Notes: generated from the letters alone by a model not told the origin. A DNA stretch of 64,000 nt from Micromonospora sp. WMMD1102 (GCF_029626265.1 NZ_JARUBN010000001.1:3348001-3412000); one strand, 5' to 3'; shown: positions 8,436 to 18,228, counted from the stretch's first letter. Made by a program: numbers and translations.

Positions 8436-10025
8436 TCACAGGCCGCTGTCGACCCGCTGCGCGACCCCGAACAGCCGCTCCGCGAGCTGGTGCGCCCGGT
8501 CCGCGTCACCGAGCGCCAGCGCGGCCCGGACCAGCGCCGGTGCCTGCTGCGGGACGAGCAGCAGCGGACGTACCGACCGGGCCAGCGCGTCGACGGCGGC
8601 CCGGAGGAACCCGGCGTGCCGGTCCGGTTCCGGGTCGAAGGCGGCGGCGCCGGCCAACCGGGCCCAGGCGACGGCGTCCGGCCAGTCCGCCGGCGGCTCG
8701 ACGCCGGCCAGCAGTTCGCGGGCGGTCTCCGGGCGCCCCCGCCGGAACGCCACCTCCACCCGCACCGCCAGCAGCTCGGCGTGCACCTCGTCGGCGAGCT
8801 GACCGGACGGCCAGCGGCGCAGCGCCAGCTCCGCCCGGGTCGCCGCCTCCGGAAGCTCCCCGGCGGCGATCCGGAGCCGGCAGTCCAGCGCCGTCAGCAT
8901 CGGCTGCGTCGCCGCGCCGAGCGTGCCCAGGTCCGCCTCGGCGAACCGCAGCGCGGTGCCGGCCTCCTCGTACTCGCCGCAGGCGAGCTGGCAGGCGATC
9001 CGCTCGACCCGCAGTACCGCGCCCTGCGCCCGGGCCGCCGGAACGCTCGGGTCGACCCGGCCGAGCAGCCGCCGGGCGGCCGGCAGGTCCCCGCCGGACA
9101 GCGCCGCTCCGGCCCGGGCCAGCGCCAACCGCAGCTCGCCGGCCGGGGCGGGCGCGTCGGCCTGGGCCTGGTCCGCCGCCGCCAGCAGCGACTCGATGTC
9201 GGGGTGGCCGAGCCGGCCCGCCACGGCGGCCAGCGTGGTGAGCAGCCAGCTCCGCTGGTCGGCACCCAGATCGGGCTGGGCCAGGGCGCGGTCCAGGTAG
9301 GCCAGGGCCAGCGAGGGGCGGCCGGTGGCGTACCAGGCGCCGAGCCGGCCGAGCAGCAGTGCCCGGTAACCGGCCCCGGCCCGGTCGGCCGCGATCTCGT
9401 CGTCCAGGATCGCCAGTGCCGGCTCGATCCGCCCGGCCAGCATCAGGTGGTCGACCGCGGCCAGCGCCCAGTCCCGGCGCAGTTGCGGCGCGAGCCCGGC
9501 GTCCCGACCGGCCCGGACCGCCAGCAGCAGGTCGGCCGCCGTCGCCGGATCGACCGCCGGATCGGCGACCAGCCGGGAAACCAGGGGTACGTCGACCGGC
9601 CCGGCCGCCTCCAGTACCCGTAACAGGTGGCCGGCGGCCGCCGCCGGGTGTCCCTGCTCGGCCAGTACCCCGGCCGCCCGGGTGTGCAGCGCGGCCAGCA
9701 GCGACGGCGGCACGTCCCGCCGGACGGCGTCCCGCAGTTCCGCCGAGCCGGGCCGTAGTCCGCCGGGCGAGTCCACCAGCGCGCCCTCGGCGACCAGTGC
9801 CTCCACGTCGTCGTGCAGCGCCGGGCCGGACCGCTCGGTCATCCGCTCCACGAACCAGACCTGGCACGGCTCGTCGCAGATCGCGACCGCCCGGAGGATC
9901 CAGCGCTGGGCGGCGGAGCCGAAAGGCTGCCCGCCGACCGCCGATCCGCCCGCCGCAGGCTCGTCCGCCGCCGATCCGCTCGCCGCAGGGCCGGCCGGCC
10001 GGTCCAGCGCGAACGACGTGGCCAT
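8436..10025 (-). CDS. Fragment-like LuxR/LAL-family protein (TPR part only)
   Basis: 529 aa from ATG 10025 with GAGGGGG four nt upstream. Residues about 40-200 match the region that follows the AAA domain in large LAL regulators (QVWFVERM, DVEALVAEGALVD, LRDAVRRDVPPSLLAALHTRAAGVLAEQ, GHLL), and the rest is a helical TPR-like array. The N-terminal Walker ATPase and the C-terminal LuxR helix-turn-helix are both absent; the protein stops right after a TPR helix. It ends about 100 bp from the broken bicupin gene, which also lost its 3' end. It is either a regulator relic or a stand-alone TPR protein. Confidence 0.6.
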   Translation of the reverse strand: MATSFALDRPAGPAASGSAADEPAAGGSAVGGQPFGSAAQRWILRAVAICDEPCQVWFVERMTERSGPALHDDVEALVAEGALVDSPGGLRPGSAELRDAVRRDVPPSLLAALHTRAAGVLAEQGHPAAAAGHLLRVLEAAGPVDVPLVSRLVADPAVDPATAADLLLAVRAGRDAGLAPQLRRDWALAAVDHLMLAGRIEPALAILDDEIAADRAGAGYRALLLGRLGAWYATGRPSLALAYLDRALAQPDLGADQRSWLLTTLAAVAGRLGHPDIESLLAAADQAQADAPAPAGELRLALARAGAALSGGDLPAARRLLGRVDPSVPAARAQGAVLRVERIACQLACGEYEEAGTALRFAEADLGTLGAATQPMLTALDCRLRIAAGELPEAATRAELALRRWPSGQLADEVHAELLAVRVEVAFRRGRPETARELLAGVEPPADWPDAVAWARLAGAAAFDPEPDRHAGFLRAAVDALARSVRPLLLVPQQAPALVRAALALGDADRAHQLAERLFGVAQRVDSGL

Positions 10026-10165
10026 GGCACCCCCTCGGCGGCGGCCGGCACCGGACACGAGACGGATTCGGCCTTCCGTTCCGAGGCTATCCAGGGCGTT
10101 CCCGACCGCGCCGGAGTTCGCCCGCATTCGCCGGCCGCACGCACCCCCGGGTCGCCGGTGCCCGG

Positions 10166-13100
10166 TCACCTGGCGTTGAAGTAGCTGGCCTCCGGATGGT
10201 GTACCACGATGGCGTCGGTCGACTGCTCCGGCACGAGCTGGTACTCCTCGGAGAGCCGGACCCCGATCCGTTCCGCGCCGAGCAACTCGACCAGCCCGGC
10301 CCGGTGTTCCAGGTCGGGGCAGGCCGGATAGCCGAACGCGTACCGGCAGCCCCGGTAGTCGGTGCGGAGCAGCCCGGCGAGGTCGGCCGGATCGTCGTCG
10401 GCCACCGTACCGCCGCCGGGCAGGGTCAGCTCGCCCCGGATCCGGCGGTGCCAGTACTCGGCGAGAGCCTCGGTGAGCTGCACCGACAACCCATGCACCT
10501 CCAGGTAGTCGCGGTACTCGTCGGCGGCGAAGAGCTTCCCGGCGTACTCCCCGATCGGCTGCCCGACGGTGACCAGTTGCAGCGCGACGACGTCGAGCCC
10601 GGCGCCCCGGGGCCGGAAGAAGTCGGCCAGGCAGAGCCGCCGCTCCTGCCGCTGCCGGGGAAAGCCGAACCGGGCCCGCTCGACCTCGCCCCGCTCGTCG
10701 AGCAGCACCAGGTCGTTGCCGTCGGAGTAGGCCGGGAAGTAGCCGTAGACGACGGCCGCCTCGAGCACCCGGTCGGCGGCGAGCCGGTCCAGCCAGGCGC
10801 GCAACCGGGGTCGCCCCTCGGTCTCCACCAGTTCCTCGTAGCTCGGCCCGGCGCCGCCGCGCGAGCCGCGCAGCCCCCACTGGCCGCCGAAGGTGGCCCG
10901 CTCGTCGAGCAGCGCCGCGTAGTCGGCCAGCGGGATGCCCCGGACCACCCGGGTGCCGTAGAACGGCGGCGTCGGCACCGCCAGGTCGGTCGGCACGTCG
11001 GAGCGGACCGAGTCGTCGGAGAGTTCGGGCAGCTCCGCGCCGACCCGGGCCCGCTGCCGATCCCGGCGGGCCCGCCGGGCGGCCAGCGCCGCCTCCCGCT
11101 CGGCGTCCACCACCGGGGCGCCGCCACGTTTCGCCGCCATAAGCCGGTCCATCAGGGACAGTCCCTCGAAGGCGTCCCGGGCGTAGTGCACCTCGCCGGC
11201 GTACGCCGCCCGGAGGTCGTCCTCGACGTACGAGCGGGTCAGCGCCGCACCGCCGAGCAGCACCGGCCAGCGCCCGGCGACACCCCGGGCGGCCATCTCG
11301 GCCAGGTTCTCCCGCATCACCACCGTGCTCTTCACCAGCAGCCCGGACATCCCGATGACGTCCGCCGCGTGTTCCTCGGCGGCGTCCAGGATCGCCGCGA
11401 TCGGCTGCTTGATGCCGATGTTGACCACCTCGTAGCCGTTGTTGGTCAGGATGATGTCGACCAGGTTCTTGCCGATGTCGTGCACGTCGCCCTTGACGGT
11501 GGCCAGCACGATCCGGCCCTTGCCGCCGTCGTCGAAGCGCTCCATGTGTGGTTCGAGATGGCCGACCGCCGCCTTCATCACCTCGGCGGACTGGAGTACG
11601 AACGGCAGCTGCATCTGGCCGGCGCCGAAGAGTTCGCCGACCACCCGCATCCCGTCCAGCAGCAGCTCGTTCACGATCTCCAGCGCCGGCCGGCCGGTCA
11701 GCGCCTCGTCGAGGTCGGCCTCGAGTCCGTTGCGCTCGCCGTCGACCACCCGGCGCTTCAACCGCTCGTCCACCGGCAGCGCGGCCAGTTCCTCCGCCCG
11801 GCCGGCGCGGGCCGAGGCGGCGTCCACCCCCTCGAAGAGGTCGACGAACCGCTGCACCGGGTCGTGGCCGGGCCGGCGCCGGTCGTGGACCAGGTCCAGC
11901 GCCGCCGCCCGCTGCTCGTCCGGAATCCTGGCCATCGGCAGGATCTTGCTGGCGTGCACGATCGCGCTGGTCAGCCCCGCCTGCACGCACTCGTGCAGGA
12001 AGACCGAGTTGAGCACCTGCCGGGCCGCCGGGTTCAACCCGAAGGAGACGTTCGAGATGCCGAGGATGAAGTTCACCCCCGGATAGCGGCCGGCGATCTC
12101 CCGGATCGCCTCGATGGTCTCCAGCCCGTCCCGCCGGGTCTCCTCCTGACCGGTGGCGATCGGAAAGGTGAGGCAGTCGACCAGGATGTCCCGGCGGTCG
12201 ATCCCCCACCGGCCGGTGAGGTCGTCGATCAGCCGGGACGCCACCCGGACCTTCCACTCCGCCGTCCGGGCCTGGCCCTCCTCGTCGATGGTCAGGGCCA
12301 CCACTGCGGCGCCGTGCTCGCGGACCAGCGGCAGCATCCGGGCGTACCGGGAGTCGGGGCCGTCGCCGTCCTCGAAGTTGACCGAGTTGACCACGCACCG
12401 GCCGCCGAGCATCTCCAGCCCCGCCTCGACCACCGCCGGCTCGGTGGAGTCGAGCATCACCGGCAGGGTGCAGGCGGTGGCGAACCGGCCGGCGAGTTCG
12501 CGCATGTCGCGTACGCCGTCCCGGCCTACGTAGTCGACGCAGAGGTCGAGCAGGTGCGACCCGTCCCGGGCCTGGCTCCGGGCGATCTCGACACACGCCT
12601 GCCAGTCCCCGGCCAGCATCGCCTCCCGGAACGCCTTCGAGCCGTTGGCGTTGGTCCGCTCGCCGACCATCAGCACGCTGGCGTCCTGGTCGAACGGCAC
12701 GTGGTGGTAGAGGCTGGCCACCCCCGGCTCCGGCTGCGGCGTCCGGGGCGGCGCCACCGGCCCGGCCCCGAGCCGGCGCACCACCGCCCGGATGTGCTCC
12801 GGGGTGGTGCCGCAGCAGCCGCCGACCAGGGTCAGGCCGTACCCGTCGACGAAGCCGGCCAGTGCCTCGGCCAACTCGTCCGGGGTGAGCGGATAGCGGG
12901 CACCGTCGGCGGTCAACTCCGGCAGCCCGGCGTTCGGCATCACCGACAGCGGGATCCGGGCGTGCCGGGACAGGTAGCGCAGGTGTTCGGTCATCTCGGC
13001 CGGCCCGGTGGCACAGTTCAGCCCGATCAGGTCGATGCCGAGCGGTTCCAGGGCGGTCAGTGCCGCCCCGATCTCGCTGCCCAGCAGCATGGTGCCGGTG

Positions 13101-13681
13101 GTCTCGACGGTGACCTGGCAGACCACCGGCAGCTCCCGGCCCGCCTCGGCGAACGCCCGCCGGGCACCCACCACCGCCGCCTTGGCCTGGAGCAGGTCCT
13201 GGCAGGTTTCCACGACCAGCCCGTCCACGCCACCGGCGAGCAACCCGGCCGCGTTGCGCTGGTAGGCGTCGCGCAGCTCCGGGTAGCCGAGGTGCCCCAG
13301 GGTCGGCAGCTTGGTCCCCGGCCCCATCGCGCCGAGCACGTAGCGGGGCCGGTCCGGGGTACCCGCCGCGTCGGCGGCCTGCCTCGCCAGCCGGGCGCCG
13401 GCCTCGGCCAGCTCGACGATCCGGTCCTCGATGCCGTACTCGCGCAGCGCGGAAAGGTTGGTGCCGAAGGTGTTCGTCTCGACACAGTCCGCCCCGGCGG
13501 TTAGGTACGCCTCGTGCACCGAGCGGACCACGTCGGGCCGGGTCACGTTGAGTATCTCGTTGCACCCCTCGTGGCCCTCGAAGTCGTCCAGGGTCAACCC
13601 GGCTGCCTGCAACATCGTCCCCATCGCGCCGTCGGCGACCAGCACCCGCCGGCCGAGCGCGTCACGCAGCGGAGTCGACAC
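10166..13681 (-). CDS. metH: Cobalamin-dependent methionine synthase
   Basis: 1171 aa, full length. Modules in order: homocysteine-binding barrel with zinc ligands in GLNCATGP and GGCCGTTPEH; methyltetrahydrofolate-binding barrel starting at VGERTNANGSKAF; cobalamin cap; B12 domain with GDVHDIGKNLV (lower ligand His at about residue 734) and the GMSGLLVKST segment; C-terminal AdoMet activation domain (RGCRYAFGYPACPD, GVRLSEEYQLVP). It makes methionine from homocysteine. Start is ATG 13681. No B12 riboswitch features are obvious in the 300 bp upstream. The truncated LAL gene follows on the same strand 140 bp downstream. Confidence 0.98.
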   Translation of the reverse strand: MSTPLRDALGRRVLVADGAMGTMLQAAGLTLDDFEGHEGCNEILNVTRPDVVRSVHEAYLTAGADCVETNTFGTNLSALREYGIEDRIVELAEAGARLARQAADAAGTPDRPRYVLGAMGPGTKLPTLGHLGYPELRDAYQRNAAGLLAGGVDGLVVETCQDLLQAKAAVVGARRAFAEAGRELPVVCQVTVETTGTMLLGSEIGAALTALEPLGIDLIGLNCATGPAEMTEHLRYLSRHARIPLSVMPNAGLPELTADGARYPLTPDELAEALAGFVDGYGLTLVGGCCGTTPEHIRAVVRRLGAGPVAPPRTPQPEPGVASLYHHVPFDQDASVLMVGERTNANGSKAFREAMLAGDWQACVEIARSQARDGSHLLDLCVDYVGRDGVRDMRELAGRFATACTLPVMLDSTEPAVVEAGLEMLGGRCVVNSVNFEDGDGPDSRYARMLPLVREHGAAVVALTIDEEGQARTAEWKVRVASRLIDDLTGRWGIDRRDILVDCLTFPIATGQEETRRDGLETIEAIREIAGRYPGVNFILGISNVSFGLNPAARQVLNSVFLHECVQAGLTSAIVHASKILPMARIPDEQRAAALDLVHDRRRPGHDPVQRFVDLFEGVDAASARAGRAEELAALPVDERLKRRVVDGERNGLEADLDEALTGRPALEIVNELLLDGMRVVGELFGAGQMQLPFVLQSAEVMKAAVGHLEPHMERFDDGGKGRIVLATVKGDVHDIGKNLVDIILTNNGYEVVNIGIKQPIAAILDAAEEHAADVIGMSGLLVKSTVVMRENLAEMAARGVAGRWPVLLGGAALTRSYVEDDLRAAYAGEVHYARDAFEGLSLMDRLMAAKRGGAPVVDAEREAALAARRARRDRQRARVGAELPELSDDSVRSDVPTDLAVPTPPFYGTRVVRGIPLADYAALLDERATFGGQWGLRGSRGGAGPSYEELVETEGRPRLRAWLDRLAADRVLEAAVVYGYFPAYSDGNDLVLLDERGEVERARFGFPRQRQERRLCLADFFRPRGAGLDVVALQLVTVGQPIGEYAGKLFAADEYRDYLEVHGLSVQLTEALAEYWHRRIRGELTLPGGGTVADDDPADLAGLLRTDYRGCRYAFGYPACPDLEHRAGLVELLGAERIGVRLSEEYQLVPEQSTDAIVVHHPEASYFNAR

Positions 13682-13986
13682 GCCTTGAGGCTAGTCCGGC
13701 CGCCGGTGCCGCGACCGGGGGTAGGCGTACCGTCCGCAGACGTACGGTCAGTCGGTCAATCATCCCTTCCGTCCGCGATGTCCGCCGACGACCGGATGGC
13801 GGGGACCGCCCGCCCGGCTCCCCTGCCGGGCCGAGCCGGCGCGGCCGGCGGGCCGCATCTGGGTCAGGGACGTAGGCTGGCGGACGTGAGGGACAACAGG
13901 GACGGCAGCACCAGGCACATCGCTGGCACCACCAGACGGCTCCGGACCGTCCGGTCCAGCCGCGGCACGCACGCTGGGGGTAGGGC
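13682..13986. other. Divergent intergenic region between metH and the PAC2 gene
   Basis: About 305 bp holding both promoters. A 34-codon plus-strand frame (GTG 13886) ends in a 4-nt overlap with the PAC2 start but has no ribosome site I trust. No clear -10/-35 pair and no riboswitch-like pairing was found. Confidence 0.4.
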
Positions 13987-14856
13987 GTGACCGAGTTCGA
14001 CGGGCTGCCCATGCTGCGCTCGCCGGTCGCGATCGCGGCCTTCGAGGGCTGGAACGACGCGGCCGACGCCTCCACCGCAGCTGTCGAACACCTGGAACAG
14101 GTCTGGCAGGCGCAGCAGATCACCGAGCTGGATCCCGAGGACTTCTACGACTTCCAGGTGAGCCGGCCGACGATCACGATGGCCGACGGCGAGACCCGCC
14201 GGGTCGAGTGGCCGACCACCCGGTTCATGCGGGCCAGCCCGGACGGTACGGAACGGGACGTGGTGCTGATCCGGGGCATCGAACCGAGCATGCGCTGGCG
14301 CACCTTCTGTGAGCAGGTGCTGGAGGTCTGCCACAGTCTGGAGATCAACCGGATCGTGCTGCTCGGCGCGCTGCTCGCCGACGTGCCGTACACCCGGCCG
14401 CTGCCGATCAGCGGCAGCGCCTCGGACAAGGACGCCGCCGAGCGCTACCAGCTCACCCCGACCCGCTACGACGGCCCGACCGGCATCGTCGGGGTACTGC
14501 ACGACGCCGCCACCCGGGCCGAGGTCGACGCCGTGTCGTTCTGGGTGCACGTGCCGCACTACGCCAACAACCCGCCCTGCCCGAAGGCGACCCTGGCCCT
14601 GCTGCACCGGGTCGAGGAGGTGCTGGACCTGCCCGTGCCGATGTCGGAGCTGGCCGAGGAGGCCGCCGAGTGGGAGCAGCGGGTCCGTACCGCCGCCGAG
14701 CAGGACGCCGAACTCGGCGAGTACGTCCGGGAGTTGGAGGAACGGGTCGGCGACGCCGGCATCCAGCCGCTGACCGGTGACGAGATCGCCCAGGAGTTCG
14801 AGAAGTACCTGCGTCGGCGCGGCGGCTCGGCCGGCCCGACCGCCGGCTCCTGGTAG
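13987..14856 (+). CDS. PAC2-family protein (proteasome-assembly-chaperone fold)
   Basis: 289 aa, GTG start preceded by GGGGGTAGG. The N-terminus LRSPVAIAAFEGWNDAADAS and core IVLLGALLADVPYTRPLPISGSA are typical of the actinobacterial PAC2 family (COG2047-like), which shares the fold of archaeal/eukaryotic proteasome assembly chaperones. The C-terminal third is charged and helical (EEAAEWEQRVRTAAEQDAELGEYV). The family is conserved next to metH and mshC in actinobacteria; its biochemical role is not established. Length is standard. Confidence 0.93.
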   Translation: MTEFDGLPMLRSPVAIAAFEGWNDAADASTAAVEHLEQVWQAQQITELDPEDFYDFQVSRPTITMADGETRRVEWPTTRFMRASPDGTERDVVLIRGIEPSMRWRTFCEQVLEVCHSLEINRIVLLGALLADVPYTRPLPISGSASDKDAAERYQLTPTRYDGPTGIVGVLHDAATRAEVDAVSFWVHVPHYANNPPCPKATLALLHRVEEVLDLPVPMSELAEEAAEWEQRVRTAAEQDAELGEYVRELEERVGDAGIQPLTGDEIAQEFEKYLRRRGGSAGPTAGSW

Positions 14857-14989
14857 CCGTAGTTCCGCACGACCTACACCCGCTGCCACCCCCGCCACGC
14901 ACCCGGCACCCGGCCGCCGACGCCTTGTGCGGCGCGGCCGGGTGGCGTCGGCGCCACTTTCCCGGCGCTGCCGGGTGGCTTCCACCTAC

Positions 14990-15043
14990 ACCTGGACCAC
15001 CAGAGGCGCTACCACCGCTGGATAGCGCCTCTGGTGTCCAGGT
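14990..15043. terminator. 21-bp-stem hairpin between the PAC2 and GntR genes
   Basis: 14998-15011 pairs perfectly with 15023-15036 (14 bp). An outer 7-bp stem (14990-14996 with 15037-15043) is separated by one bulged C at 14997. The loop is 11 nt. It lies 134 bp after the PAC2 stop without a T-run. It may terminate transcription or regulate the GntR leader. Confidence 0.6.
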
Positions 15044-15104
15044 CGGCAAATGCCCATGTGTCCTTGGTTGGTTCGGGTTGCGTGGGGCACGCTTCGTACG
15101 GCAT

Positions 15105-15120
15105 CCTAGGACACTAGTGT
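15105..15120. promoter_or_regulatory. Candidate GntR operator (adjacent palindromes)
   Basis: CCTAGG (15105-15110) is followed directly by the perfect palindrome ACACTAGTGT (15111-15120), 28 bp before the regulator start. An A/T-containing palindrome here suggests autoregulation by the GntR protein. Confidence 0.45.
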
Positions 15121-15148
15121 TGTTGCTGGACGGTAGGCGGGGTGGAAG

Positions 15149-15940
15149 TTGCAGATCAACCCGGGAGCGGCCGAGTTTCCGCACCGACAGATCGCCGGAC
15201 AGTTGCGGGCCAGAATCCGCGCGGGCGACTGGGCGGCCGGTGAACGGCTGCCCTCCATCCCGGCCATCGCCGAGATGTTCGGGGTGGCCAAGCAGACTGT
15301 GCAACGTGCCATCGACCAGCTCCGGGTCGAGGGCGTGCTGATCACCAAACCGGGCTCCGGCACGTACGTCCGGGGCACCCGGCGCCGGCTCAACCGGCTC
15401 TCCCGGGGCCGGTACGGCGGTCACCGGGGCTACCACGCCGACCTGGCCGCCCGGTACCGGCAGCAGTTGGTGCAGGTCGGCCGGGCACCGGCCCCGCCCG
15501 AGGTGGCCGACGCGTTCGGGGTGCCCGACGGCACCGAACTGATAGTCCGGCGGCACCTGGTACGCACCGAGGAGGTGCCGGTCGAGGTCGGCGCCTCCTG
15601 GTTCCGTACCGCCGACGCCGCCGGCACCAGCCTGGAGCGCATGGAGGCGTACGGCCGGCCGCTCTACCAGGAGGCCGAGGAGGCGATCGGCCGGCGCTAC
15701 GTCTCCGCCACCGACCAGATCAGCGCCCGGCAGCCGAGCCGGGAGGAGGCGGAGATCCTCCAGATCCGCCCGGACACTCCCGTGCTGCACCTGCTGCACG
15801 TCGCCTACGACGCCAACCACAGGCCGATCGAGGTGGCCCAGGCGACCTGGCCCGGCCCGATGACCACGCTGACCGAGCAGTACCAGGTCCCCGGCCCGGT
15901 GCCGGAAGCCGACCCGGACCCGGGCCTGGTACTCGGCTGA
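15149..15940 (+). CDS. GntR-family regulator, HutC subfamily
   Basis: 263 aa. Winged helix at about residues 10-75 (HRQIAGQLRARIRAGDWAAGERLPSI... AKQTVQRAIDQLRVEGVL, GSGTYV), then a UTRA ligand-binding domain to about 250 (VRRHLVRTEEVPVEVGASWF, EILQIRPDTPVLHLLHVAYD, PIEVAQATWPG). The start is a TTG at 15149 with GGCGGGG upstream; no better start fits the family. It follows PAC2 and precedes convergent mshC. The ligand is unknown. The palindrome at 15105-15120 fits autoregulation. Confidence 0.92.
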   Translation: MQINPGAAEFPHRQIAGQLRARIRAGDWAAGERLPSIPAIAEMFGVAKQTVQRAIDQLRVEGVLITKPGSGTYVRGTRRRLNRLSRGRYGGHRGYHADLAARYRQQLVQVGRAPAPPEVADAFGVPDGTELIVRRHLVRTEEVPVEVGASWFRTADAAGTSLERMEAYGRPLYQEAEEAIGRRYVSATDQISARQPSREEAEILQIRPDTPVLHLLHVAYDANHRPIEVAQATWPGPMTTLTEQYQVPGPVPEADPDPGLVLG

Positions 15941-15950
15941 CGCGCCGTCG

Positions 15951-15995
15951 GAGCGCCCGGCCGCCGCGCGCTGCACGAGCGCCCGGCCGCCGCGC
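15951..15995. repeat. 19-bp direct repeat at the GntR/mshC convergent ends
   Basis: Identical 19-bp units at 15951-15969 and 15977-15995, 26-bp period, in the 54-bp gap between the two stop codons; the second reaches the mshC stop. Confidence 0.55.
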
Positions 15996-17233
15996 TACAG
16001 ATTGACGCCGAGCAGGGCGTCGATGGTGGCGGCCATCAGGTCCGGGGCGGCCGGGTCCGTGCCGGAGCCGGCCAGCGCGGCGTCCACCCAGCGGTCCACC
16101 AGGGCCAGCGCGCCCGGCGTGTCGAGGTCGTCGGCGAGCCGCTCGCGTACCCCGGCCAGCAGTTCCGGGCCGGCGGGCCCGGACGGCGCCGCGGCGGCCT
16201 CCCGCCACCGGGCCAGCCGCGACGTGCTCTCCTTGAGCAGGTCGTCGGTCCACTCCCGGTCACTGCGGTAGTGGCTGGCCAGCAGCGCCAGCCGCACCGC
16301 CATCGGGTCCACGTGGTCGGCCCGCAGCCGGGAGACGAAGACCAGGTTCCCCTTGGACTTCGACATCTTCTCGCCGTCCAGACCGATCATGCCGGCGTGT
16401 ACGTAGTGCCGGGCGAACGGCTCCGCCCCGGTCAGCCGCTCGGCGTGCGCCGCCGAGCACTCGTGGTGCGGGAAGAGCAGGTCGTTGCCGCCGCCCTGGA
16501 CGTCGATGGTGTCCCCGAGCAGCGCCATGGCGATCACCGCGCACTCGATGTGCCAGCCCGGCCGGCCGGGGCCGAGCGAACCGCCCTCCCAGGCCGGCTC
16601 GCCGTCGCGGGCGCCGCGCCAGAGCAGCGGGTCGAGCCGGTCCCGCTTGCCGGCCCGGTCCGGGTCCCCACCCCGCTCGGCGAAGTAGCCGAGCATCTGC
16701 TCCCGGGAGAGGTTGGACTCGTAGCCGAACCGGGGTGCGGCGGAGATGTCGAAGTAGACGTCCCCGGTGCCGTCGTCGAGCCGGTACCCCGCACCGTCGT
16801 CGACCAGCGCCCGGACCTTCTCGGCGATCGCCGGGACCGACTCGACGGCACCGACGTAGTGGGCGGGCGGGATCATCCGCAGCGCCTCCATGTCCTCCCG
16901 GAACAGCGCGGTCTCCCGCATCGCCAGGACCACCCAGTCCTCGCCGTCCCGCTCGGCCCGCTCCAGCAGCGGGTCGTCGATGTCGGTGACGTTCTGCACG
17001 TAGTCGACCTGGTGGCCACCGTCCCGCCAGACCCGCTGTACGACGTCGAAGGCGATCATCGTCGCGGCGTGTCCCAGATGGGTCGCGTCGTACGGCGTGA
17101 TCCCGCAGACGTACATCGTCGCCGGGCCGGAGGGGCGGGTCGGGTGCACGCCACGGCGCGCCGAGTCGTAGAGAGCGAGCTGCGGTCCCCGGCCCGGCAA
17201 CCGGGGAATCTCGTGACCCATCCAGGTTTCCAT
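15995..17233 (-). CDS. mshC: Cysteine--1-D-myo-inosityl 2-amino-2-deoxy-alpha-D-glucopyranoside ligase
   Basis: 412 aa from ATG 17233, the standard MshC length. It joins cysteine to GlcN-inositol in an ATP-dependent reaction, the third committed step of mycothiol synthesis. It descends from cysteinyl-tRNA synthetase: [16 protein letters not shown] carries the zinc ligand C43 and the HIGH-like HLGH at 52-55; GWHIECA and FPHHECS supply further zinc/substrate residues; KMSKS is at 289-293. The tRNA-binding domain of CysRS is absent, which separates it from cysS. A mycothiol gene places the organism in the Actinobacteria. Confidence 0.97.
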   Translation of the reverse strand: METWMGHEIPRLPGRGPQLALYDSARRGVHPTRPSGPATMYVCGITPYDATHLGHAATMIAFDVVQRVWRDGGHQVDYVQNVTDIDDPLLERAERDGEDWVVLAMRETALFREDMEALRMIPPAHYVGAVESVPAIAEKVRALVDDGAGYRLDDGTGDVYFDISAAPRFGYESNLSREQMLGYFAERGGDPDRAGKRDRLDPLLWRGARDGEPAWEGGSLGPGRPGWHIECAVIAMALLGDTIDVQGGGNDLLFPHHECSAAHAERLTGAEPFARHYVHAGMIGLDGEKMSKSKGNLVFVSRLRADHVDPMAVRLALLASHYRSDREWTDDLLKESTSRLARWREAAAAPSGPAGPELLAGVRERLADDLDTPGALALVDRWVDAALAGSGTDPAAPDLMAATIDALLGVNL

Positions 17234-17378
17234 GGTCACCAGATTAGTCAGCCGGCCGGGCCCGGACCCCGGCCCGCCGGCAGGGGTGATCAGATCGACA
17301 GGAGCCGCCCGGCCACCCGGAACCCGGGAACGACAGGGAACCGCAGAGCGACAGGGATCCGCCCGGACCACCCGGCGT

Positions 17379-18197
17379 TCAGATCGGCGGCCAGGGGATG
17401 GCCGGCCACTCCTCGGAGGGCTCCGGAAACCGTGCGCTGGCCAACAGCCGGTCGACCCGGCGGGCCAGCGCGGCGACCTCGCCGACTGTCAGGTGCTCGG
17501 CCAGGCTCTCCCCCAGCGTGCCGGCGAGCTGGCGGGTCAGCTCGGTCAGCATCTCCAGCGCGTCCGGCGGCAGGTCCCGGCGGGACCAGCCCCAGAGCAC
17601 CGTACGCAGCTTCTCCTCGACGTGGAAGCAGACGCCGTGGTCGACGCCGTAGATCCGGTCGTCCGGACCGACGAGCACGTGCCCGCCCTTGCGGTCGGCG
17701 TTGTTGATCACCGCGTCGAGCACTGCGAGCCGGGCCAGCCGGGGATCGTCGGCGTGCGCGAGGGCGTACGGGGCGCCGTCGTCGTCCCGGGCCGCCGCCA
17801 CCCGGAACCAGCGGGCCGGCAGGCTGCGCGCGGGCACGAACCCGACCAGCGGCTCGGCCTGCTCCGGCTCGTCGATCCAGAGCTGGCAGGCGCCGGGGCC
17901 GAGCGGACCGTCCCGGAGCACCGTCGGCGGGACCAGATCCCAGCCGGTGGCCCGGGAGAGCAGGTACGCGGAGACCTCCCGACCGGCCAGCGTGCCGTCC
18001 GGGAAGTCCCAGAGCGGCCGCTCGCCCCGGATCGGCTTGTAGACGCAGCGGGCGGTGACCCCGTCCAGGGTCAGGAATCCCCGCAGCGTGGTGTTGGAGG
18101 CGTCGACCAGCCGGCCCTCCAGCTCGAACTCGCCGCCGCACAGCAGACGCAGGGCGTCACTCTCCTCCAGCACGGGTCGCAGTTCGGAGGAGGTCAC
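17379..18197 (-). CDS. SCO1664-family protein (PI3/4-kinase or HipA-like fold)
   Basis: 272 aa, GTG start. Kinase-like motifs are visible: [18 protein letters not shown] resembles the ATP-binding lysine loop, [16 protein letters not shown] resembles a catalytic Asp loop, and [11 protein letters not shown] a metal-binding DxG-type loop. It sits between mshC and the DUF3090 gene, an arrangement conserved across actinobacteria. No experimental function is known to me; phosphotransfer is inference from the motifs. The gap to the upstream gene is 31 bp, so the two are likely cotranscribed. Confidence 0.9.
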   Translation of the reverse strand: MTSSELRPVLEESDALRLLCGGEFELEGRLVDASNTTLRGFLTLDGVTARCVYKPIRGERPLWDFPDGTLAGREVSAYLLSRATGWDLVPPTVLRDGPLGPGACQLWIDEPEQAEPLVGFVPARSLPARWFRVAAARDDDGAPYALAHADDPRLARLAVLDAVINNADRKGGHVLVGPDDRIYGVDHGVCFHVEEKLRTVLWGWSRRDLPPDALEMLTELTRQLAGTLGESLAEHLTVGEVAALARRVDRLLASARFPEPSEEWPAIPWPPI

Positions 18198-18228
18198 CGG
18201 GCCGGACCCGGTGCCGGGACGGCGACGG

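Noticed and set aside
9359..13504. Long plus-strand open frame opposite metH and the LAL gene
   Set aside because: Antisense shadow; metH on the other strand is unambiguous and the frame has no recognisable domain.
13682..13986. Cobalamin or SAM riboswitch before metH
   Set aside because: No B12-box-like or SAM-aptamer pairing could be recognised in the region.
13886..13990. 34-codon ORF overlapping the PAC2 start
   Set aside because: No ribosome site and composition like intergenic DNA; overlap of GTGA type arises easily by chance.
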